A DNA stretch of 64,000 bases from Phlebotomus papatasi (lineage: Eukaryota > Arthropoda > Insecta > Diptera > Psychodidae). The position numbers and the translations under genes were made by a program. Below, piece after piece: positions 1 through 10,300 of this stretch. Numbering within the stretch: the stretch's first letter is position 1; the number at the start of each line of letters is the position of its first letter. The notes under the pieces are model-generated. The model saw only the letters and a program-made list of their open reading frames with translations, was not told the DNA's origin and ran no database searches. Location: positions 81,096,627 through 81,160,626 of the forward strand of contig NC_077223.1 in assembly GCF_024763615.1 (NCBI RefSeq), read 5' to 3'.

Positions 1-3000
1 TATTCGAGTTTGAGAGCCCTCTCCAATGTGTTTCAAACAACAATCAACGCTGTTGATGCTTTGGGAGTTACTCAAAGAGATGCCTGGGTAGTTCATCTCG
101 TCACAGGGAAACTTGACAAGCGAACTCTTGAGCTTTGGAATGAGAAGCTGGAGGGTAATGACATCCCTTCGTGTGAACAATTGGCTGCTTTTCTTCATAA
201 GCGATGCAATGTCCTCGAACGCACAGGAAAATCAGCTGCGGGAAAGACAACAAATCAGACGAAGAAAAGTGACAATCAGCCCAAACCAAGATCTTCTGCG
301 AGTCTAGCTACAGAGACAACACGTCAGCACGAGAATGAGAAACGATTGGAGTGTAGTCACTGCAAAGCCGACCACACCATCTACAAATGTGACACATTTA
401 GGGCACTCCCACTGGCCCAAAGAATTCAGCGAGTCACCGACTTAAAACTATGCTCAAATTGCTTGAGACCTGCCCAACACTCTGCCAAGGAATGCCCCAG
501 CGGAAGATGCAGGATCTGCAAGCAAGAACATAGTTCACTGCTTCACAAGGACGCCCATGTACAAGGGAAACCACAAACAGAGGCTCCACAAGAAGATTCG
601 AGCAGCGCAGATACAGTCAAACGCAATCAAACTGTAAGCGTCCCGACAGCGCGCACAACTCGTCGAGTGGTTTTGCTTCCCACAGCGATTGTGATGGTTC
701 GAGATGCATTCAATCACATACACCCATGTCGAGTACTTCTGGATTCCACGTCTCAAGACAATTTCATCTCTGGGGAGACGTGCCAGAAGTTGAGGTTGAA
801 GAAAAAACACGCTAACACTCTGGTCACTGGAATAGGAGAGTCCCAGTCACGAACATCCAAACAAGTGACTGTCCAAGTGGAATCTAGACACAGCAACTTT
901 TCTTCGACATTTGAGTGCCTTGTTCTACCGAAGGTGGTATCTAATCTTCCACAAGAGACAATTGACCTCAATGATTGGAGCCCTCCCGATGGTGTGATCA
1001 TGGCAGATCCTTGGTTCTACCAAAGCAACAAGATAGATATGCTGCTAGGAACAGCTGCATTCTACGAGACTTTGGGTACCGAATCGATTATCATAAAGCA
1101 ACTGGGCCTAAGGTTGCAGAAAACGGTCTTCGGCTGGACAATTGTTGGCGAATTGAAGAGTGATTTTCGTGCAGCACCATCTGAAGAATCTCTCTGTATG
1201 CTGACAACGACCCAACACTCTGAGTTGGTGAACTTGGTCTCCAAACTTTGGGAAATTGAGGAGGTCAAGAGAGAAAAACCACCACTCTCAGATGAGCAAC
1301 AAAGGTGTGAGGACATCTTCACCAATACAACCAAGAGAAATTCTTCTGGACGTTTCGTGGTCAAACTTCCAATCAAGCCAAATGCACGACCCCTAGGAGA
1401 TTCTCGAGAAATTGCGCTGAAGAGGTTTCTGACACTGGAGAGGAATTTGGCTAAGGACTCAGTCAAAAGAGATCTTTACCATGAGTTTATGCGCGAGTAT
1501 ATTGAGCTTTCACACATGAGTCTTGAGGAGAACCCCAACGAGAAGTCTCAATATTTACCTCATCACGCAGTATTGAGACCTGACAGTTCAACTACAAAAT
1601 TGAGAGTTGTTTTTGACGGATCGATGAAAACAACTTCAGGAGTTTCTGTCAACGAGTGCCTGATGGTCGGAGCGACAGTCCAAGATTCTCTTTTTGAGAT
1701 ATTGCTTCGCTTCAGATTCAACAAAATTGGAGTTACATCTGACGTCAAGATGATGTACAGAATGATTGAGATTGCACAGGAGGATCGTCATCTAACCTCA
1801 ATTTTGTGGAGATTTCATCCTTCAGAACCCATCCGAACTTACACGCTCAACACTGTTACGTATGGGACGAGCTGTGCACCTTTTTTGGCCACACGCTGCG
1901 TCAATCAGTTGGCTAATGATGAGAAGAACAACTTTCCGAAGGCAGCAGCTGCTACTAAGAACTTCTATGTAGATGACTACATTGGAGGCGCCGAGAGTGA
2001 TGAAGAAGCCCTAGAGCTCTACAAGCAGCTCAGTGGAATGTTCTCTACTTGTGGAATGTCACTTCGCAAGTGGTCAAGCAACAGCGAGAAACTTCTTGAG
2101 AATATTCCACCTGAGAATAGGGAACTGGCGTCTTCCAAGATGTTCGATTCAGAGGCAACTGTCAAGACACTCGGGCTTATCTGGAATCCCACATCAGACA
2201 AATTCCATTTCAACGAGTTGAAAATTGAAGAGAACGTTACAAAGCGATCAATGCTGACGACGATCGCTAGGGTATTCGATCCTTTGGGATCCATTGCACC
2301 TGTAACAATCCAAGGAAAGGTTCTTGTTCAAAAAGCATTTGAGGAGCGAGTCAACTGGGACGACGAAGTCAGTGGAGAGTTAAAGGAAGAGTGGTTGAGA
2401 TACAAAAGCGAGCTTACAAATCTTCCAGCCATCAACTTCCCGAGGTACGTTGGAGTAAAACCAGCAGTTGAGATAATTGGTTACTGTGACGCAAGTGAGA
2501 AGGCCTACGGAGCTTGCGTCTACGTTTTGAGTGAGGACTCCAACAGAAAACCCAACATGCATCTCTTGTGCGCAAAAACCCGAGTTGCTCCATCAAAGAA
2601 TCGACAAACAATTCCAAGACTCGAGCTCATGGGAGCTGTACTGTTGGCTGAGTTAATGGAGAAAGTGATGACTGCAGTTTCGATTCCTGTAAGTAAGGCC
2701 AAGTGTTACACGGATTCGATGATTGTATTGCATTACTTGCGCTCAAATGATCCAGCAAGATGGAAGACATTTGTCGCAAACAGAGTAGCTTTAATCAACG
2801 AGATCATTCCGCATTCCAAATGGGTACATGTGAGGTCAGCAAGTAACCCAGCGGATTGCCTCTCTCGTGGTTGCAGTGTGAGTGAGCTGATGAACAACGA
2901 ATTATGGTGGCATGGATCCATTCATAGTTCAGAGAGTGAGCCAGAGATTGAAGTGTCACAGCTAGAGTACTCCAAGGAGGGACGGCTGAAAGCTTCACTT

Positions 3001-4509
3001 TCTGCAAAGGTTACAACAGATTCCACCAATGCTATTCGAGATTTGATTGAAAAATGTTCATCCTACTGGAAGTTGGTGCGAATTGTCGCATGGTGCTTGC
3101 GATACATTGAGTGTGTCAAAAATCCAGACCGGCAAACATCCTTCGGCAAACATCTGCACCCGGGGGAACTACAAAAGGCTATCATTTCTATCGTCAAGGT
3201 TGTACAAAATGATGTCTTTTCCGATTTGAGGACCAAACTCGAGAACAAGGCCATACTTCCCAAGAAAGCAGCGAAGCTATGTCCATTTCTTGACAACGAA
3301 GGTGTTATTCGAGTTGGTGGGCGCTTGCAAAGCGCAGAATTACCTGAGCATCACAAGCATCAGATTTTGCTTCCCGATCATCATCATTTTACCAATTTGG
3401 TGGTGAAGAATGCTCATATGGATTCACTACATGGAGGCCCTCAGCTTACCATGTCAGTGTTGCGAGAATTCTACTGGCCTCATCGAGCTCTACATGTGGT
3501 CAATCGAGTTATCCGGAATTGCCTCATTTGTTTCAAGATGTCACCACCGAGTTTTTCACAACTAATGGGTAACCTTCCGGCGACTAGAGTGAATCCAGCG
3601 AGAGCGTTTCTTCATTCTTCAGTGGATTACTGTGGCCCATTCCACTTTAAGCCCCCAACTAGAAAGAGTGCTCCACCAAAGGTACACGTTGCAGTTTTCG
3701 TTTGCCATTCGACGAGAGCAGTTCATCTTGAATTGGTGGATGGACTCAGCACAGAAGCTTTCCTGAGAGCATATGCAAGATTCACTTCAACTAGAGGAGT
3801 TCCTGCGTCAATGACAAGCGACAATGCAACAACATTCGTAGGAGCAGAGCGAGAGTTAGGAGAGATGTATTCTGCGGCAAATCATCAACAAAAGGTCACG
3901 GATGTGTGTTCCATTCAAGGAACCAAGTGGAATTTTATTCCACCGCGAACACCCCACTTCGGAGGACTTCACGAAGCAGCCGTGAAATCCTTTAAGCATC
4001 ATTTCCGCAGAATAGCCACAAGTGAACAGCTGACGAGTGATGAAATGAATACGCTGATCAAGAGGATTGAGTCTTGTCTGAACTCCCGCCCCATTGGAAG
4101 ATTGTCGTCGAGTCCAGCAGACCCCGATCCACTTACACCAGCGCACTTTTTAGTTCTGGGTTCCCTCAAATCTATCCCAGAACCTGATCTGGACGAGATT
4201 CCCTTGAATCGACTTTCCCGATGGCAATTGATTTCATCATTGCACCAAAGATTTTGGAACCGATGGGTGCAAGAATACTTGCATTTTCTTCAGCAACGAG
4301 GAAAATGGGAGACACCAACAAGGAACCTTGAGGTAGGAGCCGTCGTTCTTCTACGAGACGAACAAATGCCTCCCAACCAGTGGAGGACAGGGATTGTTGA
4401 AGAGCTCCATCCCGGACGGGATGGTAGAGTTCGAGTCGTGAGCGTCCGTACAACAAATGGAGTATTCAAGCGAGGCATCACGAAGATTGTTCCACTGTTT
4501 GAAGCCTGA
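1..4509 (+). CDS. BEL/Pao LTR retrotransposon Gag-Pol polyprotein, 5' end cut by window edge
   Basis: Encodes the fused Gag C-terminus and Pol of a BEL/Pao element. The frame is open to base 1, so the true start lies outside the window; numbering here counts from codon 10-12. Domains in order: Gag tail (DUF1759-like), Cys/His knuckles near residues 116-175, aspartic protease (Asp245), reverse transcriptase with YVDD at 653-656, RNase H with D827, E872, D902 and D949, integrase zinc finger H1136/H1141/C1171/C1174, integrase core D1206, D1271 and E1322, and a DUF5641-type C-terminal domain near 1410-1498. All RT, RNase H and integrase catalytic residues are present, and there is no internal stop or frameshift over 1499 codons, so the copy looks young. 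One oddity: the protease motif reads LLDSTSQ where the family normally has D-S/T-G, so the glycine is missing. It lies antisense to the glycosyltransferase gene to its right. Confidence 0.96.
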   Translation, partial: YSSLRALSNVFQTTINAVDALGVTQRDAWVVHLVTGKLDKRTLELWNEKLEGNDIPSCEQLAAFLHKRCNVLERTGKSAAGKTTNQTKKSDNQPKPRSSASLATETTRQHENEKRLECSHCKADHTIYKCDTFRALPLAQRIQRVTDLKLCSNCLRPAQHSAKECPSGRCRICKQEHSSLLHKDAHVQGKPQTEAPQEDSSSADTVKRNQTVSVPTARTTRRVVLLPTAIVMVRDAFNHIHPCRVLLDSTSQDNFISGETCQKLRLKKKHANTLVTGIGESQSRTSKQVTVQVESRHSNFSSTFECLVLPKVVSNLPQETIDLNDWSPPDGVIMADPWFYQSNKIDMLLGTAAFYETLGTESIIIKQLGLRLQKTVFGWTIVGELKSDFRAAPSEESLCMLTTTQHSELVNLVSKLWEIEEVKREKPPLSDEQQRCEDIFTNTTKRNSSGRFVVKLPIKPNARPLGDSREIALKRFLTLERNLAKDSVKRDLYHEFMREYIELSHMSLEENPNEKSQYLPHHAVLRPDSSTTKLRVVFDGSMKTTSGVSVNECLMVGATVQDSLFEILLRFRFNKIGVTSDVKMMYRMIEIAQEDRHLTSILWRFHPSEPIRTYTLNTVTYGTSCAPFLATRCVNQLANDEKNNFPKAAAATKNFYVDDYIGGAESDEEALELYKQLSGMFSTCGMSLRKWSSNSEKLLENIPPENRELASSKMFDSEATVKTLGLIWNPTSDKFHFNELKIEENVTKRSMLTTIARVFDPLGSIAPVTIQGKVLVQKAFEERVNWDDEVSGELKEEWLRYKSELTNLPAINFPRYVGVKPAVEIIGYCDASEKAYGACVYVLSEDSNRKPNMHLLCAKTRVAPSKNRQTIPRLELMGAVLLAELMEKVMTAVSIPVSKAKCYTDSMIVLHYLRSNDPARWKTFVANRVALINEIIPHSKWVHVRSASNPADCLSRGCSVSELMNNELWWHGSIHSSESEPEIEVSQLEYSKEGRLKASLSAKVTTDSTNAIRDLIEKCSSYWKLVRIVAWCLRYIECVKNPDRQTSFGKHLHPGELQKAIISIVKVVQNDVFSDLRTKLENKAILPKKAAKLCPFLDNEGVIRVGGRLQSAELPEHHKHQILLPDHHHFTNLVVKNAHMDSLHGGPQLTMSVLREFYWPHRALHVVNRVIRNCLICFKMSPPSFSQLMGNLPATRVNPARAFLHSSVDYCGPFHFKPPTRKSAPPKVHVAVFVCHSTRAVHLELVDGLSTEAFLRAYARFTSTRGVPASMTSDNATTFVGAERELGEMYSAANHQQKVTDVCSIQGTKWNFIPPRTPHFGGLHEAAVKSFKHHFRRIATSEQLTSDEMNTLIKRIESCLNSRPIGRLSSSPADPDPLTPAHFLVLGSLKSIPEPDLDEIPLNRLSRWQLISSLHQRFWNRWVQEYLHFLQQRGKWETPTRNLEVGAVVLLRDEQMPPNQWRTGIVEELHPGRDGRVRVVSVRTTNGVFKRGITKIVPLFEA

Positions 4510-4529
4510 ACGCCTTCACCGGGGGAATA

Positions 4530-5034
4530 TGTTGAGCATAATTTCATTCTAGAGAGTTATTAGAGGCTGAGTTTAATGGGTTAATTGAGTTAAGTATAAT
4601 GAGTTAATTTTTTTTTGAGTTATATTTAAATTTGAGTTTTTGAGTTCAAACACAGATGGCGCAAAATGTAAATTGGAGAGACTGTTTTCTGAAGTGTCAA
4701 AACCAAACGAAGAAGAAGAAGATTTACTGTACGATAAGATTCTGTGAAGGTTGTGTTGTAAAGATTTTTTGAGAATTTGTGAGAAGTGATTAAAGGCTGC
4801 TGGAAGAAACCCTGCTTTAAAAAATTCGGTCTTCGATCCGGGTTTAATTCCTAATATACATTCCAGGTTGGTTGATCTCAGAGTTGGGAGGAAAAGGAAG
4901 AGGTTTCAAGGAAGGAGTTTAATAAATTAAATATCTTTAAAGGTTGGTTGGTCTCAGAGTCGGGAGGAAAAGAAAGGAGGTTTCAGGGAAGGAGTTAATC
5001 AATTTGCTATCTTTTAAAGGTAAGCTCTGCCACA
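4530..5034 (+). repeat. Probable 3' LTR of the BEL/Pao element
   Basis: About 20 bases after the Pol stop comes a purine-rich tract (GGGGGAATA) followed by TGTTGAGC, the usual polypurine-tract/LTR-start arrangement. The right limit is placed at ...CTCTGCCACA, just before an unrelated inverted-repeat element. This end is inferred, because the 5' LTR is outside the window and cannot be compared. The last part holds a roughly 78-bp imperfect tandem duplication (about 4867-4943 and 4945-5025), each copy starting GGTTGGTTG.TCTCAGAGT. Confidence 0.6.
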
Positions 5035-5038
5035 ACCA

Positions 5039-5292
5039 ATGGTGCTACTCCAATGAAAGATGTACGTGTTATTTTTTTAGTAATTTACTTTTATTAAGTG
5101 CTTTTGCATTATCGATTTTTCCTAGTATTTGTTCCTGTCATGACTATTTGGTGGTTTTAGAACACGGCGAGGACTGGGGTAAACAGTCGAGATAAAAACC
5201 AGCACAAGAAAAGTCTATAATGCAGAAACATCTAAGAACAGTACGGTTCTAAAAAGAAGTTATGTTCATTTTTAATTGGAACAACATTCCAT
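5039..5292. mobile_element. MITE family A, copy 1 (inverted-repeat element)
   Basis: The left end ATGGTGCTACTCCAATGAAA is mirrored at the right by TTCATTTTTAATTGGAACAA...CCAT. The two halves are near-palindromic throughout (for example CGACTGTTT against AAACAGTCG). The same sequence recurs three times at 36228-37034, which identifies it as a repeat family. The short open frame within it is not a gene. Confidence 0.75.
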
Positions 5293-5369
5293 AGAGGCAC
5301 TAGGCCTTCTCGCAAACGGAAATTCCAGATATTCCTTCACAGAGAGAAATCCGAAAAAGTTAAAATAAC

Positions 5370-5595
5370 ATTCCGGAAATGTTAATTTTACCCTGCATTA
5401 TTGATCCGAAATCGGTGTAAATATTACCCTTTTTATGTGTTTTAGGGGTTAAATTAACCCTTTTCCATGTTAATTTAACCCTTAAAAGGGTGTAAAATTA
5501 GCAATAAAAAATATTGATATATTTTTACACCTAAAAAGTGTTAAAGCTATGAGGAAAAAAAGTTAATCGCGCCCCCTTTTTTCTCATGTAAGAGA
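5370..5595. repeat. Dispersed repeat shared with 63674-63770
   Basis: The segment with TTTTTACACCTAAAAAGTGT, TATGAGGAAAAAAAGTTAAT and CGCGCCCC recurs in reverse orientation at 63674-63770. The inner part is rich in TTAACCC/GGGTTAA palindromes. It is a non-coding dispersed element with uncertain ends. Confidence 0.5.
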
Positions 5596-6591
5596 GGTCA
5601 AGGTAAAATCTAAAGGAGAGGATAGTAGGTTTTACCATCCGGCTATTAGAATTTACTATCCATAGGATAGTAAATTTTAAAATGTCAAGATTCAAGATGG
5701 TAGATTCTAAAGGAAAGTCTATGGAGGATGGTATTTTCTACTATCTTTTGAGACAGTAGAATTTAAAGACACGATTTGTAGAAAATACCATCCAAATTTT
5801 TCTCGGTGAGGTAAGTGGTTTTATGGGGTTAGGTGGGTTAGGTGAGGCACGGCATCTTTTAAATATTATTTTAGCATTAAGAATATTATTTAATTAAAAA
5901 AGCATCTAAACTATATTTTCTTAAATTTTCATTTTAAAATCTTGAAGAATTTACCCCTGGAATACTGCTTTTAGGAGACCTTTTAAAAAAAAACTTACTT
6001 TTCGGTGGATAGGATTATTCAGACTAGATTTATCTAAAGTCGAGAAACTAGATATATATTTCCTAGGAGATGAGTTAAACTCTTTCTTGGACGAAAGATT
6101 TTTGATGAAGATTAAATTTATATTTTTGGGAGCATATTATACAAAAAAATTATTAAGTCGTCGTGTTTTACACTAAGTTTTGTTTTATAAAAGAAATTGT
6201 TACCAGAGAAACATAAAAATCCTTCGTTTAAGGACTTGTTCAACTCTTAGTACAGGATTTTTTCTGTTTTGTTTTTTGTTTTTTTGACTTCAAATAAACC
6301 TATACTTTGAGTAATTTTGTCTAAAGAAAAGGATGTTTTATAAAAAACTTTGCAAAAATCAGGTCTCAATGGTGAAAGTTTAAATGAAATTAAAAAATAT
6401 AGTTTAAATGTAGGACTATTATATGCTTAAGAGCTTGCACTAAAAAAATAGTTTTGAAAAAATACAGAAAATATGCTGTTTTCAAACTTCTTAACCGACG
6501 TAACTCCTTAAAGATGTTTGAGCCATCCAGCTACAAAGGGTAGAGCCATAAAAGCATGTCGTTTTGCAAAGAAAATTTATGTAGAACCTTC
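5596..6591. other. Non-coding stretch with short degenerate repeats
   Basis: 5612-5800 repeats a loose GGATAGTA.ATTTTA / GATGGTAGATTCTA theme, including a palindrome AATTTACTATCC..GGATAGTAAATT near 5650-5678. I see no gene or RNA from 5810 to 6591. It should be the intron of the minus-strand glycosyltransferase if that gene continues to the left. Confidence 0.5.
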
Positions 6592-6797
6592 TTAACACTA
6601 AACCTACCGACCGGTTTTGGTCGTTTTTCAGTCAAATGACAAACTGTGGTAGGGTAGGATACTCAACAAATTTGTCTTGGAAAATTATATGCATATTTTA
6701 AAAAATTCATAAAGGTTGATAGTTACATTGTACCGTTTAAATATTCGTTAATTTTAAACCGGTTAATTTGACCGGGTCTTGGTAGGTTTAGTGTTAA
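6592..6797. mobile_element. MITE flanked by TTAA (piggyBac-type target site)
   Basis: Left terminus CACTAAACCTACC after TTAA (6592-6595); right terminus GGTAGGTTTAGTG before TTAA (6794-6797). The 198-bp core has no coding capacity. A TTAA duplication with inverted repeats is the hallmark of piggyBac-class movement. The family assignment is inferred from the target site only. Confidence 0.75.
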
Positions 6798-7218
6798 TTT
6801 CTTTACTCAAATTTACGCCTGTAAGGTCCTTCGACACTTTTTGTTTTAAGGATCACGTTAATAAACCTCATTTCAACCTGCTTGAAAAATTCTATAAATC
6901 GTTCTTAAACTTCATTTCTTCAATTTCAATAATATAAAAAAAATCTATTGGTTCTCTTCTACCATCAAGGAAAAATTTCTTTAAAATCACATTTGTTACG
7001 AACGTTACGAAATTAAAGAGAATTGTTCCAAAATAGGATTTTGGAACAATTTCAGTCTGAATCTAATGCGACAGTCTAAATGACTTCAATGAAATTCTTT
7101 GGATTGCGGCCTTAGATTAAGACTTTAATTATCCAAAATCCGATTTTGGAACAGTTCAATTCCAATCTAATGCAGCGGTGTAAATAGTCTCAATTTTTAG
7201 ATTAAAATTTTAACTAAC
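6798..7218. other. Intronic DNA with a perfect hairpin
   Basis: Contains the hairpin AATTGTTCCAAAAT..ATTTTGGAACAATT at about 7020-7052. A related inverted copy (CCAAAATCCGATTTTGGAAC) lies at about 7134-7153, probably another small inverted-repeat element. The start of the intron downstream of glycosyltransferase exon 3 is at 7218 on the minus strand. Confidence 0.4.
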
Positions 7219-7389
7219 CTTAAACACATATCAGCGATTTCATGGCCAAATCCATCATGGTCTAGGTTGATAATACCAGCTGCAACAAAGTTCTCTGACT
7301 CTGCTCCGGCGTAGTTTGAGGGCACAGTGTCAAAGTTAACTTTAACGATAACATCGAGGTCCAAGTATGTTCCACCCCATTTGTAGAGG
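7219..7389 (-). CDS. Glycosyltransferase exon 3 (DXD catalytic region)
   Basis: Acceptor AATCACAAAACAG then CCTCTACAAATGG; donor TTTAAG before GTTAGT (7218-7213). It encodes 56 codons, LYKWGGTYLDLDV to EIADMCL, the most conserved part of the family including the metal/nucleotide-sugar DXD. It ends two bases into a codon (AG), probably the R of the family's CLR. No open reading frame limits this exon; it was recognised by translation. Confidence 0.92.
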
Positions 7390-10300
7390 CTGTTTTGTGA
7401 TTAGTTTAATCGGTATTAGAATCATTCTAATTTTTATGTCAATTTTCTGACTCAATTGGAAGCGTGCGGTTCGTACGGTTTAACTATAAGACTATAAGAA
7501 CCTAATGAAAATATTAAAATTCTTCTTATGTCGGTTTAAAAAATATAATCTGTAAATAGGAAGATACCGTATAATTTATATAGTCCGAATGTCTAATAAA
7601 TTAACGTTTCTTACAATATATTTATACATTTTTTAGGGGGAATAAGGATATATTAACCAAACAATTTTAATTTCTATTTTCCTAAACGTTTTCCTTTTAT
7701 AAGAAAGTTTTACGCATTGTAGAAAAATCATATTAATTGTTAATAAGTTCCAGATTAAAAGAGATTAAAATGCTTAATCTGAAAATTTGAATTAAATTGA
7801 TTTATAACACTAATAATACCCTTTAAATTAAATATTTATCTTTAATTTTTTTTAGCTGGTGGATAGGATGACCGTTATTAAACCTTTATTTACATAAAAT
7901 TTTGCGTTAATATTGGATTAGATGAAGCATGAGTAGAGTAGCCTTTAAATCAATTTAAGAAATCTTTTATTTTGACCCTAAGTATTAATCTTAAATTTTT
8001 AAGCTCCCTTATCAAGGGGGAGATATTAGCTCGAAAGTGGTGTACACTGAGGTGGAAGTACTGCGGAAGTGGAAGTCTCAAAAAATTAAACGATTTTTGA
8101 TTTTTTTTATTTAATTACAGTATGAAAACTGCTGGTACGTATGTAGCGCAATTAAAGCTTATCTGGAGGACTAAATTTATGCCGGTTTTTTGTCGCAATT
8201 ATCGTCAATTCCTCATTAAAATCCTCGTTAAAAAATTCAAATATCATTTCACTAATGTCCTCTGTTACAATGGAGGAAACTTAATTGAATTGCCTTCCAA
8301 AAATTTAAATTTAAAATTACGATTTCCAGTTGAAAAGTATTCTAGTGTAATAAGTAGTCGATTCTTGGAGATGGTTTTGCTACGGAAAATTATTGGGAAT
8401 AACTAAAACTAAATTACAGGATATTAATTTATCTTACAACTTTCAGAAAAAAATTAAGAATTAAAAAAAAATGAAAAATATAGAAACTGGAAACATTAGA
8501 ATATTCAAAAAAAATTATTATTATTATATAATATTTATGACTCATGTTCTGATATATTATTTTTGACACAACGACTAAAGTAGTGTAAATCAGAATCTGC
8601 AATAATTATAAATGGTTCTTATATTATATTTTTGAGCTTTAATTCGACAATATATTTTTTTTAATATATTTTTTTTGAAACAACAATAGTATATTAAAGA
8701 AACGAATATTGTAGATGAAACTGTTAGCGTTTTTTTTTTATACATTTGAGTTGCACTGGAATATCAAAAACTAACAAACTAGGAATAAAAATAATTTGAA
8801 ATTTTAAAAAAGTGATAAAATTAGCTTTAAATAAAGTAATGAGAATTAGAAAATAGACCTTTAAATTTTATTTAATTAAAAAAATAGTTAAGTGATGATA
8901 CATTGTTTGTTTCTATGCAAATTTCTTGAATTTTATTTTTTATTTTACATATTAGTTCTTCGTGAAAGAACGTACAGAGTAATTCTGCGTGAATAAGTTT
9001 TCCAGATTAATATAGAAAATAAGTCTTCCAATAGATTTTTTTTTTAATTTTTAACGATATCCAAAAGAATGAAAAATAATAATCTAACTGTTCAAGAAAA
9101 TTCAAATTAGATTTTAGTCGTTTCTTTTAAATTCAAACGCTGGAAGTGCTTGGAAGTGCTTAGAAGTGCAAGAAGTGCTGGAAATCACCTATGGCACTTC
9201 TGAAAGTGTGGAAGTTTCTGACGTTTTCCATACAAATTTAGGAAGTGCTGAAAGTGGTGTACACAATTTTCGACTAATATCTCCCCCTTGTCCCTTATCT
9301 CACTCAGAATTTGGGGGATTATCCTGACCATTTCTTCTCAATTTTATTAAAATAAACCTCATCTTGCCTATAATATTTCTTTCTTTTTGTCAAAGAACAC
9401 GAATAATAGGGGAAGTGTGCCAAATTTCGGCCAACTTCTAGTTTCAGCCAGCTTCTAATTTCGGCCATGCAAATAAATTAATTAAAATTATGCATGTAAT
9501 CTTCGAATAGTCAATGAATTCATTTTGCTTTTAAATATTTATTTTTATTTTATTTTAGGATGTATTAACACAAAAATTGTTATATTTTAGGTATAATTTG
9601 AATTTAAATTGCATTGTAAAAACTCAGTGTGGAAAGAATCTTACAAAAAATGTGACAGATCGATTGTGTTTCTAACAGTATTACGTTTTGTAGTGAAGTG
9701 CAGAAGGTTTTCCTTCGGTGTTTTTCACGAAAATTGCTTAGGTTTCATTAAATATTGTTTCTGTTTATGTTAATAGTGAATCAATCTTTAAATTTCGCGT
9801 AAAATTTCGCAGCTGGATCATGTATTTTGCGTAAAAAAGTATATATACTTTGTGAGCGTCTCTCCGGTGAGGTAGTGTTGCCTATTCCGGCAACATTTTT
9901 TGCTTTGCTAAATTTCTTATTCATTTTATGTTTTTTTTTTAAATTTCTGAGTTCTACAATGTAAATAGAAAAAAAAAACATCGCTTCTGTGAAAAAGATG
10001 ATGTGGAAAAGGCATTGGAAGAGTTCAGGAAGGGCAAATTGCTACGGGAATCTGCGTGTAAATTTGAGATGCTACTCTTCAGGTCTTCAGGACAAATTAC
10101 GCGTAAGATCTCAGGGCTTGTGGGTCATATAAACGTATTAAACTAAATATTAAACTCGTTCCGTTTGACGTTTTGAAATTTTCTATCCGTTGCGTCACAA
10201 AAAGTGGTCAGAAAAAAGGTGGCCGGTATTTCACACAAAGTGGCCGGAATGCTACCCAAAGCTATGTCCATATTTTTATTAATTCTTCAATATTTTAGGA

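Noticed and set aside
8122..8406. 94-codon frame as a transposase or gene
   Set aside because: No recognisable motif, AT-driven composition, inside a non-autonomous hAT-like element.
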